This document shows positions 48,648 to 57,420 of a DNA stretch of 64,000 nucleotides, one piece after another. The notes below the pieces were generated by a model that saw only the letters and a list, made by a program, of their open reading frames with translations, was not told the origin of the DNA and ran no database searches. Where the stretch lies: NCBI RefSeq assembly GCF_001428005.1, contig NZ_LMSB01000034.1, positions 460,388-524,387 of the forward strand, written 5' to 3'. The position numbers were made by a program, and so were the translations under genes. Position 1 is the first letter of the stretch. Each line of letters begins with the position of its first letter. This stretch comes from Arthrobacter sp. Soil736. Lineage in GTDB: Bacteria; Actinomycetota; Actinomycetes; Actinomycetales; Micrococcaceae.

Positions 48648-49649
48648 CTACACGCCCCAGCGCAGGGCGGCGGTGTGCACGGGCGCATCCCAGAGGGCAG
48701 TCAGTTCGTCATCAAGCCGGAGCACCGAGATGGAGCAGCCCTGCATCTCAAGGGACGTGATGTAGTTCCCGACGAGTGAACGCTCCACGGTGGCGCCCCG
48801 GTCCGCCAGGACCTGCGCGGCCCGGCGGTAGACAATGTAGAGCTCGCTCAGCGGAGTTCCGCCCATGCCGTTGACGAACAGCAGGACCTTGTCTCCGGAA
48901 GCCACTCCGAGGTCGCCGAGTACGGGATCCAGCAGGCGGTCGGTGATGGCGTCGGCTCCTTCCATGGCGATCCGGTGCCGCCCTGGTTCACCGTGGATTC
49001 CAATGCCGATCTCGATCTCGTCATCCTTGAGGTCGAAGCTCGGGGAACCCGCATGCGGGACGGTGCATGCAGAGAGCGCGACACCCATGCTGCGCACGTT
49101 CTGGTTCACCCGGTCCCCGATGGCCGCAACGGCATCAAGGTCATCGCCCCGCTCAGCTGCGGCGCCGGCAATCTTCTCGACCAGGACCGTGCCGCCCACG
49201 CCCCGGCGCCCCGCAGTGTAGAGGGAGTCCTCCACGGCGACGTCGTCATTGACCAGTACCGTGCGGATCTCCACGCCTTCCGCCTGTGCCATCTCCGCCG
49301 CCGTCTCGAAATTGAGGACGTCACCTGTGTAGTTCTTGACGATGTGGACCACGCCCGCACCGGAGTTGACCGCGAGTGTGGCCGGAATGATCTGGTCCGG
49401 AGTGGGTGACGTGAAGACGGCGCCTGGCACAGCGGCGTCGAGCATTCCCAGCCCGACAAATCCGGCGTGGAGGGGTTCGTGCCCGCTGCCGCCGCCGGAT
49501 ACCAGGCCTACTTTCCCCGCCACGGGGGCGTCCCGGCGGGTGACGAACTTCGGGTCTGCGTTGACGGTCACGAGGTCGGCATGGGCGAGCCCAAACCCTT
49601 CCACTGATTCGTCCACCACAGCGCGGGGGTCATTGATGAGCTTTTTCAC
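48648..49649 (-). CDS. dhaK: Dihydroxyacetone kinase substrate-binding subunit DhaK
   Basis: 333 aa. Binds dihydroxyacetone covalently through a histidine. Landmarks: KVGLVSGGGSGHEPLHAGFV, the KNYTGDVLNFETA segment, and the histidine in EIGIGIHGEPGRHRI; the end VGNYITSLEMQGCSISVLRL is normal. GTG 49649 is preferred because AGGAG lies seven bases upstream and KKLINDPRAVVDE is the family N-terminus; the frame from 49688 adds 13 residues. Dihydroxyacetone phosphate formed enters glycolysis. Confidence 0.93.
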   Translation of the reverse strand: MKKLINDPRAVVDESVEGFGLAHADLVTVNADPKFVTRRDAPVAGKVGLVSGGGSGHEPLHAGFVGLGMLDAAVPGAVFTSPTPDQIIPATLAVNSGAGVVHIVKNYTGDVLNFETAAEMAQAEGVEIRTVLVNDDVAVEDSLYTAGRRGVGGTVLVEKIAGAAAERGDDLDAVAAIGDRVNQNVRSMGVALSACTVPHAGSPSFDLKDDEIEIGIGIHGEPGRHRIAMEGADAITDRLLDPVLGDLGVASGDKVLLFVNGMGGTPLSELYIVYRRAAQVLADRGATVERSLVGNYITSLEMQGCSISVLRLDDELTALWDAPVHTAALRWGV

Positions 49650-50150
49650 GGCCGGGCTCCTGGGCTCTCGGTGCTTCGTCATTGACATCGGTCACGATGT
49701 GATTTGACCCTACTACCGGGACCCGGCCTTCGGTAGCTCTGGTTACGGCCACATGCGGAAACCACGCGAACAGCCGCTGGAACATGCGCGGAAACAGCGG
49801 AGGGACAGCGAAAGGGACAGCCCCCAATGACTGTCCCTTCCGACCTCCCGAAAGTTTATCCAGCAAATGTATAAAAAGAAAGATGTGATTGCGGGAAGGT
49901 TTGAGCAGATCTTGAGCTTTTCCAGCGCGAATTCCGCACTATCGCTGTCACCATCAAGGTGTTGGGCGGTCACCGGACCGATAAGTCAGCAGAGTCGGGG
50001 TAATAGATGTACTCGAAGCGTCCCATTCAGGGATCCGCGGGGCTGCAGATCGCTGCCGCCGCCGCTGGTGCCGCTACCCTGCTTGGTCCGCTGTCTCTGC
50101 CGGGGTTCCGGTGACCGCCCACGCCCCAGCAAGGGAGGCCGGGAAGACTC
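49650..50150. other. Intergenic region with a hairpin and a doubtful 35-codon ORF
   Basis: No certain gene. AAGGGACAG (49812-49820) pairs with CTGTCCCTT (49831-49839), and GGGACAG also occurs once more just before it. At 50007-50114 an ATG with GGGG seven bases upstream encodes MYSKRPIQGSAGLQ followed by an alanine-rich hydrophobic stretch and ends after PLSLPGFR. It could be a small membrane peptide or the signal-peptide end of a lost gene. Confidence 0.3.
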
Positions 50151-50660
50151 CTAGAGGTTCTTGATCATCCGGGTGTTGCCGAGGGTGTTCGGCTTGACGC
50201 GGGCAAGATCCAGGAATTCGGCAACGCCCTCGTCATGGGAGCGCAGCAGTTCGGAGTACACCTGCGGGTCCAGCGCCGATTGATCGGCCATCACTTCAAA
50301 GCCGTGCCGCTTGAAGAAGTCCACCTCGAACGTCAGGCAGAACACCCGCGAGACACCGAGCGCCGCGGCCTCCTCCAGGAGGCTCTCGACGAGGACGTGG
50401 CCCACGCCTTTCCCCCGCCAAGCATCCGAGGCGGCAAGCGTGCGGACCTCAGCGAGGTCCTCCCACATAACGTGAAGGGCGCCGCAGCCGATCACCTCTC
50501 CGTCGGCCGATTCCGCGATCCGGAACTCCTGCAGGCTCTCGTAGTAGGCCACAGTCTCCTTGGCCATCAGGATCCGCTGGTCGGCCAGGGGCGCTACGAG
50601 TCTCTTGATGGCGGCCACGTCGCTGGTGCGGGCGGGGCGAATAGTGAAGGCGTCAGTCAC
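50151..50660 (-). CDS. argA: Amino-acid N-acetyltransferase (short GNAT-type ArgA)
   Basis: 169 aa GNAT protein like the short N-acetylglutamate synthase of mycobacteria (first step of arginine synthesis). The acetyl-CoA loop is LAASDAWRGKGVGHVLVESL; CGALHVMWEDLAEVRTLA and FFKRHGFEVM are the family's other blocks. GTG 50660 is preceded, exactly six bases away, by TAAGAT on the minus strand, so the mRNA is probably leaderless. Confidence 0.8.
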   Translation of the reverse strand: MTDAFTIRPARTSDVAAIKRLVAPLADQRILMAKETVAYYESLQEFRIAESADGEVIGCGALHVMWEDLAEVRTLAASDAWRGKGVGHVLVESLLEEAAALGVSRVFCLTFEVDFFKRHGFEVMADQSALDPQVYSELLRSHDEGVAEFLDLARVKPNTLGNTRMIKNL

Positions 50661-50666
50661 AGCCCC

Positions 50667-50672
50667 ATCTTA
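50667..50672 (-). promoter_or_regulatory. -10 box (TAAGAT) of argA
   Basis: On the minus strand TAAGAT, then GGGGCT, then GTG at 50660. Confidence 0.45.
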
Positions 50673-50783
50673 CGGCGGCCACCCACCCGGCCCGGTCAGG
50701 CACGTCAGCCGCCGACCCCCGCAACCTCCGGCAACCGATCCCCCTCAGGAAATCCGCTACCCTCACCTCCGCGTCCGATCGCC

Positions 50784-51099
50784 TCACCTCCGCAGCGGCC
50801 GCAGCACCCCCAGCCGGCGCCGGCCGCTCACCTCCGGCTCGGAGACTGCGACATTTACCGCGTGCTCGCTCGTTCCTCGCTTAGACGCACGCTACATAAA
50901 TGCCTCAGCCTCCTTCGCCTCTTGCCGCACGGCGGCTTGGGCCCCTGGCCGCATTGCGCGGCCAGCCGCCGGCCTACCCTGCCCGGCGTTTGGCGACTTG
51001 CGCTTGAGCGGCGGCCGGAGCAGGCATTTGTGTAGGCGCCGTCTAAGCGAGGAACGAGCGAGGCGCCGGCAAATGGCTGTCCGGCCGCTGCGGAGGTGA
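50784..51099. repeat. Nested inverted-repeat element, MITE-like
   Basis: Inner arms of 39 bp (50867-50905 and 51022-51060) pair at about 34 positions: CGCTCGTTCCTCGCTTAGAC starts the left arm. Outer arms of 18 bp (50784-50801 and 51082-51099, TCACCTCCGCAGCGGCCG) match exactly. The centre holds further nested GGCGGCT...AGCCGCC and TGGCCGC...GCGGCCA stems. TCACCTCCG occurs three times on the left side. No transposase frame. Confidence 0.75.
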
Positions 51100-51147
51100 C
51101 CACGGGAGGGCGAGCCGGAGGGGACCACGGGAGGGCTCGCAGGCGGC

Positions 51148-53271
51148 TTAGAGACCGAGTTCGGCTGGCAGCGGCAACTCCTTGCCCAGGACGTTCTGGG
51201 CGAGGAAGTGCTCCACCACGCCGTACCAGACCTTGGCGTGCTGCGGCTGCAGGATCCAGTGGTTCTCGTCGGGGTAGAACAGGAACCGGTGGCTGGTCTG
51301 GCCATTCTCGTCGGCGGCAAGCTGGGATTTGGAGAGCAGTTCGTACCAGAGCCGCAGGCCTTCGCCGATGGGCACCCGGTAGTCCTTGTCCCCGTGGATC
51401 ACCAGCATGGGCGTCCTGATGTTCTCCACGTGGAGGTGCGGCGAGTTCTCCATCGCCATCTCCGCCGTCATTTCCTTGAGCCAGTACTGGGACGCGTCCG
51501 TGGTGGGTCCGAACTGGTCCAGCGCCCACAGGCTGGCGTGGGTCACGATCGCTTTGAACCGGTCCGTCTGCCCGGCGACCCAGTTGGCCATGTACCCGCC
51601 GAAAGATCCGCCCATCGCTGCTGTCCGGCTTTCGTCAATGTCCGGCCGCTGCACCACCGAGTCCGTGATGGCCATCAGGTCCGTGTAGGGCTCCTTGCCC
51701 CAGCCGCCCCAGCCCCGCTGGATGTACGCCTGGCCGTAGCCCGTCGACAGGCCAGGGTCCGGCAACAGGACGGCGTAGCCCTTGGCCGTCAGCAGCCAGG
51801 GGTTCCAGCGCCAGGTCCACACATTCCAGGACCCCAGCGGGCCGCCGTGGATCCACAGCAGCAGCGGCGCCGGGCTATCCGCCGACGCCCCTGCCGGCAG
51901 CGCAAGGTAGGCGGGAACGCGCGCGCCGTCGGCCGCCGTCGTCTCCACCCGTTCGAGCGAACCCTCAAACCGCGGGCGCTCAGCCGGCGCCGGCAACCTG
52001 GTGACGTCCCCGGTGGCGAGATCGATCCGCACGGGCTCCGAGGGAAACTCGTAGGAGCTGCGGAGCGCATAGGCGCTCGCGCCGTCCGGTGAAACCACGA
52101 CGTCGGTGTAGGCCGCCGCGTCCGGCGTCACCCGGGCGACGCTCCCCCGGGCGGCTCCTGCCGCAGCAGTGACCCTGAAAACGGGCGACGCGCCGTCGTC
52201 GTCCGCGGTGACCAGCAGGGCCGAACCGTCCGGGAGCCAGGCCTCGGGGTGCGCCCAACGGTCCCAGTCGTGAGCCAGGGGCGTGAGGTCCTCACGACCG
52301 GCCTGACCGGAAACATCGAGAAGATGGAGCTTGACCTGCGGGGCCTCCTGCGGCGTGGTGTCGCTCTCGCTGACGACGGCCAGGAACCGCCCGTCAGGGC
52401 TTACGGGCCCCGGGAAGTAGCTCATCCCTTCCCGGTCGAGGAGGACGCGCTGCGTGCCCGAGGCAACATCCACCGCTACGAGGACAGAACGCAGGTCCGC
52501 CTTGGCCAAGGGCTTGGCGAAGCTCGTGTAGATGGTTTTTCCGTCCGGGCTAATGACGGACTCCGCCTCACGGAGCCTGGATCCCGCCGTTGGGGTGAGG
52601 TTTCTGAGCTTCAGGGGCGCGGCGCTGTCCACGGTGCCGGGCTTGCCGGGTTCCCCCTCCGGCCCGGATTCCACGGCGAACAGCCGCGGCTGGGCAGGGC
52701 CGAGGTCCGCGTCCCAGTACCGGACGGGGTATTCGCTGTGCAGGATGGCCGCCACCTTGTTGTCCTTGCGGCTCTTGCGTCGCTCAGCGTCGCTGTCTTC
52801 GTCCGTGGAGCCCGCAAGGACGGAGGCAACCACGAAGGCCGCGTCAGCGTCCTTCGCCGTCATCACCTTCTCCACTCCGCCGTCCCTCGACAGCACCACC
52901 CGGGCCTCCCCGCCGTCGGCAGGCAGCAGCCAAAGGGCGGTCACGGGTTCACGGTCACTGTCCGTGTTGTCCGGATCGGGGCGGGCCGAGGTGAAGTAGA
53001 CATCGCCGTTGGCCGCGAACACGGCACCGGCCTCGCCCTTGGCGCTGCGGGTGATGCGGCGGGCCTGCTTCTGCCCCGCGGGATCCACCTCCCACAGCGC
53101 GGTGACGTACTCCGTGCCCTTGCTGTTGAGCGTGGCGACCGTGGTGACCAGCCGCCGCCCGTCGGGGCTGAGGGCCAGGCCACTGACGCGCGGGATCGCC
53201 AGGTAGTGGTCGAGGTCGTGGAAGGGGGTCGCTGGTTTTTCGCGCAGGATCTCTGCGTCATCGGAAGCCAT
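51148..53271 (-). CDS. S9-family prolyl oligopeptidase/acylaminoacyl peptidase
   Basis: 707 aa, cytoplasmic (no signal). The N-terminal two thirds is a beta-propeller with WD40-like repeats (GLALSPDGRRLVTTVATL, SVISPDGKTIYTSFAKPL, GPVSPDGRFLAVVSES, VVVSPDGASAYALRSS). The C-terminal hydrolase (about 455-700) has the serine in MGGSFGGYMANWVA, the aspartate in VIHGDKDYRVPIGEG and the histidine in YPDENHWILQPQ. ATG 53271 gives MASDDAE; a GTG five codons earlier (53286) is also possible. Substrate peptides unknown. Confidence 0.87.
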   Translation of the reverse strand: MASDDAEILREKPATPFHDLDHYLAIPRVSGLALSPDGRRLVTTVATLNSKGTEYVTALWEVDPAGQKQARRITRSAKGEAGAVFAANGDVYFTSARPDPDNTDSDREPVTALWLLPADGGEARVVLSRDGGVEKVMTAKDADAAFVVASVLAGSTDEDSDAERRKSRKDNKVAAILHSEYPVRYWDADLGPAQPRLFAVESGPEGEPGKPGTVDSAAPLKLRNLTPTAGSRLREAESVISPDGKTIYTSFAKPLAKADLRSVLVAVDVASGTQRVLLDREGMSYFPGPVSPDGRFLAVVSESDTTPQEAPQVKLHLLDVSGQAGREDLTPLAHDWDRWAHPEAWLPDGSALLVTADDDGASPVFRVTAAAGAARGSVARVTPDAAAYTDVVVSPDGASAYALRSSYEFPSEPVRIDLATGDVTRLPAPAERPRFEGSLERVETTAADGARVPAYLALPAGASADSPAPLLLWIHGGPLGSWNVWTWRWNPWLLTAKGYAVLLPDPGLSTGYGQAYIQRGWGGWGKEPYTDLMAITDSVVQRPDIDESRTAAMGGSFGGYMANWVAGQTDRFKAIVTHASLWALDQFGPTTDASQYWLKEMTAEMAMENSPHLHVENIRTPMLVIHGDKDYRVPIGEGLRLWYELLSKSQLAADENGQTSHRFLFYPDENHWILQPQHAKVWYGVVEHFLAQNVLGKELPLPAELGL

Positions 53272-53410
53272 GTGGCGATTCAACACTGTCTGTGCGCTGG
53301 ATCACAGGGACGTTCACTAGCGGTGAAACGGTGCTTTCAGAACAGCGGGCTGCGGGTGCTGGGGCGCTCCGGCACCGGGGTGCCCGGCAGCGGCGAGACC
53401 GGCCCTCCCC

Positions 53411-53660
53411 CGCACGAACGGCCGTGCCCCGCAAGAACGGCCGTGCCCAAGGCCGGTTAGGCGGGCCAGGGCCGGTTATGGGAGCAAGCATGGGGCGTTG
53501 CGGGGGCCGGGGTGCTCCGGACCGGCGAAGGGCGCTACGGCACCGCCACGACCGGCCGTACCCCGCACGAGCGGCCGTACCCCGCACGAGCGGCCGTGCC
53601 CGGGGCCGGTTAAGCGGGCCAAGGTCGGTTAAGCGGGCCAGGGCCGGTAGTGCGGGGTGG
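53411..53660. repeat. Two blocks of 19-bp repeats
   Basis: Units of exactly 19 bp of two kinds occur: CGGCCGTACCCCGCACGAG-type (53411, 53430, 53553, 53572, partly 53591) and GGCCGGTTAAGCGGGCCAA-type (53449, 53604, 53623, partly 53642). Each block has the first kind followed by the second, and the blocks are about 140 bp apart. The region is between the ends of clpC transcription and the S9 peptidase start; no gene was seen. Confidence 0.7.
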
Positions 53661-53722
53661 AGCGAGTTAGAGCCGGAGCGCCGCCCTCGAGGCGACGTAC
53701 GGACGGAGTCGGGAGCAACACA

Positions 53723-53761
53723 GAAGCCCCGCCTGCTCCCTTTCGGGGCGGGCGGGGCTTC
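53723..53761 (-). terminator. Terminator hairpin of clpC
   Basis: GAAGCCCCGCC (53723-53733) pairs with GGCGGGGCTTC (53751-53761); an inner CTCC...GGGG pair extends the stem. It lies 26 bp after the clpC stop. Confidence 0.65.
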
Positions 53762-53786
53762 CTTGGTGCTGGAGTGCGGCTCGAGC

Positions 53787-56248
53787 CTAGGCGCTCGGGG
53801 CGATTTCCGGAATGCGCGGCTTGGCGTTGCCGGCGAAGGTGAACTTGGCGTCGTCTCCTTCGCCGTCCACATCCACCACCACGATGTCGCCCGAGTGCAG
53901 CTCGCCGAAGAGGATCTTCTCGGAGAGCTGGTCCTCGATCTCGCGCTGGATGGTGCGGCGCAGCGGCCGGGCGCCCATGGCGGGATCGTAACCGCGGGTG
54001 GCCAGGAGGACCTTGGCCGCCTTGGTCAGCTCGATGCCCATGTCCTTGTCCTTGAGGCGCTTCTCGAGGCGCGTCACGAACAGGTCCACGATCTCGATGA
54101 TCTCGTCCTGCGTCAGCTGCGGGAACACCACGACGTCGTCAACACGGTTCAGGAACTCGGGGCGGAAGTGCTGCTTGAGCTCTTCCGTGACCCGGGCCCG
54201 CATCCGGTTGTAGCCGGTCTGGGTGTCCGTGCCGGACTGGAAGCCGGTGGCCACGCTCTTGGAGATGTCCCGGGTACCGAGGTTCGTGGTCATGATGATC
54301 ACGGTGTTCTTGAAGTCCACCACCCGGCCCTGGGAGTCGGTCAGGCGGCCGTCTTCCAGGATCTGGAGCAGCGAGTTGAAGAGGTCCGCGTGGGCCTTTT
54401 CCACTTCGTCGAACAGGACCACGGAGAACGGACGGCGGCGGACCTTCTCGGTCAGCTGACCGCCCTCTTCGTAGCCGACGTAGCCCGGAGGGGCACCGAA
54501 GAGCCGCGACACCGTGTGCTTCTCCGAGTACTCGGACATGTCCAGGGTGATCAGGGCGTCTTCGTCACCGAACAGGAATTCGGCGAGGGCCTTGGCGAGC
54601 TCGGTCTTGCCGACGCCGGTGGGGCCGGCGAAGATGAACGAGCCACCGGGGCGCTTCGGGTCCTTCAGGCCTGCCCGGGTCCGACGGATGGCCTGGGACA
54701 GGGCCTTGATGGCCTCGTTCTGGCCGACGACGCGCTTGTGCAGCTCGTCTTCCATCTTCAGCAGCCGCGAGGACTCTTCCTCGGTCAGCTTGAACACCGG
54801 GATGCCCGTGGAGTTGGCCAGGACTTCGGCAATCAGGTCCTCGTCCACCTCGGAGATGTCGTCCATCCCGCCGGTCTTCCAGTGGCGTTCCTTCTCCGAG
54901 CGCTCCGTGATGAGCTTCTGCTCCTTGTCACGCAGCGCGGCGGCACCCTCGAAGTCCTGCGCGTCAATCGCGGACTCCTTCTCCATCTTCAGCACAGAGA
55001 TGCGTTCGTCCATCTCCTTGAGCTCCGGCGGAGCGGTCATGCGGCGGATGCGGAGCCGGGCACCGGCTTCGTCGATGAGGTCGATCGCCTTGTCCGGCAG
55101 GAAGCGGTCCGAGATGTAGCGTTCGGAGAGGTTCGCTGCCGAGGCGAGGGCGCCGTCGGTAATGGTGACCCGGTGGTGTGCCTCGTAGCGGTCGCGCAGC
55201 CCCTTGAGGATCTCGATCGCGTGCGCAACCGAAGGCTCCTTGACCTGGATGGGCTGGAAACGGCGCTCCAGCGCGGCGTCCTTCTCGATGTGCTTGCGGT
55301 ACTCATCCAGCGTGGTGGCACCAATGGTCTGCAGCTCACCGCGGGCCAGCATGGGCTTCAGGATCGAGGCCGCATCGATGGCGCCTTCGGCGGCACCGGC
55401 ACCCACGAGGGTGTGGATTTCATCGATGAAGAGGATGATGTCGCCGCGGGTGCGGATCTCCTTGAGGACCTTCTTGAGGCGCTCTTCGAAGTCACCGCGG
55501 TAGCGGGAGCCGGCCACGAGGGACCCGAGGTCCAGCGTGTACAGCTGCTTGTCCTTGATGGTCTCCGGCACATCGCCGCGGACGATCGCCTGGGCAAGGC
55601 CTTCGACGACGGCGGTCTTGCCGACGCCGGGCTCGCCGATCAGCACCGGGTTGTTCTTGGTGCGGCGGGAAAGGACCTGCATGACGCGTTCCATTTCCTG
55701 CTCGCGCCCGATGACTGGGTCCAGCTTGTTCTCGCGCGCAGCCTGCGTCAGGTTGCGGCCGAACTGGTCCAGGACAACCGAACCGGCAGGCGTGCCTTCA
55801 GCCTGTCCGGGGCCGACGCCTGCGCCGGTGGCTTCCTTGCCCTGGTAGCCGGAAAGCAGCTGAATGACCTGCTGGCGGACGCGGTTGAGGTCCGCACCGA
55901 GCTTGACCAGCACCTGAGCCGCAACGCCTTCACCCTCGCGGATGAGTCCCAGCAGGATGTGCTCCGTGCCGATGTAGTTGTGGCCGAGCTGCAGGGCCTC
56001 GCGCAGCGACAGCTCCAGCACCTTCTTTGCACGCGGGGTGAAGGGGATGTGGCCGGAGGGCGCCTGCTGGCCCTGGCCGATGATCTCCTGTACCTGCTCG
56101 CGGACGCCGTCGAGCGAAATGCTCAAGGACTCAAGAGCTTTGGCGGCAACACCCTCACCCTCGTAATGTAATTGTGGTTCAGCATGCGTGCCTCTTCTTG
56201 GGCAAGCACAACTACGCGACGGGCACGGTCCGTAAATCGCTCAAACAT
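53787..56248 (-). pseudogene. clpC: clpC with a 31-nt deletion and frameshift near its 5' end
   Basis: Hsp100 unfoldase that feeds ClpP. From 56126 down the frame is a complete ClpC body: second N-repeat (FTPRAKKVLELSLREALQLG), Walker A GEPGVGKTAVVEGL and GPTGVGKTELAKALAEFL, UVR-like middle and a normal end (779 aa). The true start is ATG 56248 (GGAG eight bases upstream), encoding MFERFTDRARRVVVLAQEEA and then RMLNHNYI. After NYI the expected GTEHILLGLIH is gone: TACATT-AC is followed directly by GAGGGTGAGGGT (EGEG), so 31 nt are missing near 56171. The first frame stops after 41 codons at a TGA (56125-56123) overlapping the TTG (56126) that opens the downstream frame. Confidence 0.88.
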
Positions 56249-56623
56249 TTCGCCACACTCCTAGCTACGACGTACTTTGATGCTACGTGGGAGATCCAGA
56301 CTTGGGGAGCTTGTTCGCCACAGGGGAAACCGTGACGCTTGCGCCACCTTCGCGGCCGACTGCCGGAACCGGCCGCGCGGCGCCCAAGACGCTTCCTCAG
56401 ATGCCCTCCCTGCTCCGCGCGGCCTGCCCGTGCATTGCATGCCGCTCAGCCGCAATACCGGTCCGGAATAACGGTTGATGGCTCCGTAACATTTTACGGA
56501 TATGGCCGCCGCCGAAGAGCCGGCATTCACGAGCTGACCGATTACTCCGCGCCCGGCAGTTGATTCCACCAAGAGGGGATGCCTGCTGATTAAGGCGGCG
56601 GGAAAGAACCTCATGCTTAAACG
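56249..56623. other. clpC upstream region
   Basis: No gene seen. GTTCGCC (56313-56319) and GCGCCACC nearby are faintly like half sites of the ClgR regulator of clp genes, but too weak to call. Confidence 0.3.
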
Positions 56624-56657
56624 ACGGCGCCCCCGGTAAACACCGGGGGCGCCGTCC
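56624..56657 (-). terminator. Terminator after lsr2
   Basis: GACGGCGCCCCCGG (56624-56637) pairs perfectly with 56644-56657 over a 6-nt loop, 23 bp beyond the lsr2 stop. Confidence 0.75.
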
Positions 56658-56679
56658 TTATGCTCAGAGTCCCAGCAGC

Positions 56680-57006
56680 CTAGGAATTTGCCTTTTGATA
56701 GGCTTCCTGAATTTCAGCCTGGATGCGGCCGCGGCTATTAACCGTGTAACCGTGGTCCCGCGCCCACTGCCGTATCTGCGCCGAGTCCTGGCTGCGTCCA
56801 ACTGATGCCCTGGTGCGGGCAGGGCGGCCGGTGGACGTTTTGCGGCCGGCGGAAACAAAGCGTTCCAGCGAGGACCGCAGTTCTGAAGCATTGGCGGATG
56901 ACAAGTCAATTTCGTAACTCACACCATCCAGCCCAAAGCGGACAGTTTCGTCCGCCGATCCCCCATCCAGATCGTCCACGAGGACGATATTGACTTTCTG
57001 TGCCAT
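56680..57006 (-). CDS. lsr2: Nucleoid-associated protein Lsr2
   Basis: 108 aa. Actinobacterial H-NS-like silencer of AT-rich and foreign DNA. The N-terminal dimerisation domain is MAQKVNIVLVDDLDGGSADE, FGLDGVSYEIDLSSANASEL; the C-terminal DNA-binding domain has IRQWARDHGYTVNSRGRIQA with the R-G-R minor-groove clamp. Own terminator; SD GAGAGAA near the start. Confidence 0.95.
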   Translation of the reverse strand: MAQKVNIVLVDDLDGGSADETVRFGLDGVSYEIDLSSANASELRSSLERFVSAGRKTSTGRPARTRASVGRSQDSAQIRQWARDHGYTVNSRGRIQAEIQEAYQKANS

Positions 57007-57142
57007 GAAAATTCTCTCTTTTGGAAAGGGTCCTGAATCCAGAAAAGCAGGATGTAACTATTTAAGTATCTCCCGCATTAAGGCAACGCGTCAAAACGCG
57101 CAAGGGTTCCCTGTGGGAAACCCCCGGAAAGAATGTTGCCTG

Positions 57143-57418
57143 TTATTTGTCTGATTCAGCCGGCGGCGCGGAAGGCGCGTCCGGACCCTGGCCTGGCCGA
57201 GGGCCGGCTGCGCTGTCCGGGCTTGCCGCAGGCCCGTCTGCAGCCGCCGGTCCACCCGGACCGCCCTGCCCGTCGGCAGCCGCCCGCGCGTCGGCTTCGG
57301 CCTGCGCCCGGGCCTCGGCCTGACGCTCGGCCTTGTCCGCATTGAAGATCGACTTCATGGCAAACCAGAAGAGCAGGCCGACCACCAGCGACGGCAGCAG
57401 GACGGCTACGTAATCCAT
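57143..57418 (-). CDS. Small membrane protein downstream of lysS
   Basis: 91 aa. One N-terminal helix (MDYVAVLLPSLVVGLLFWFA), a charged Ala-Glu-Arg stretch likely to be helical (KAERQAEARAQAEADARAAA), then a Gly-Pro-Ala-rich disordered tail. Starts two bases after the lysS stop, so it is co-transcribed. Function unknown; this pairing is common next to lysS in the group as far as I recall. Confidence 0.7.
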   Translation of the reverse strand: MDYVAVLLPSLVVGLLFWFAMKSIFNADKAERQAEARAQAEADARAAADGQGGPGGPAAADGPAASPDSAAGPRPGQGPDAPSAPPAESDK

Positions 57419-57420
57419 GC

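Noticed and set aside
49867..50154. 95-aa plus-strand frame
   Set aside because: No SD, mixed composition, no domain; the region is better described as intergenic.
50855..51529. 224-aa minus-strand frame through the inverted repeat
   Set aside because: Reads through both arms of the repeat and the end of the S9 peptidase gene; composition artefact.
53292..56171. 959-aa plus-strand frame opposite clpC
   Set aside because: Very long, but an antisense shadow; clpC motifs are on the other strand.
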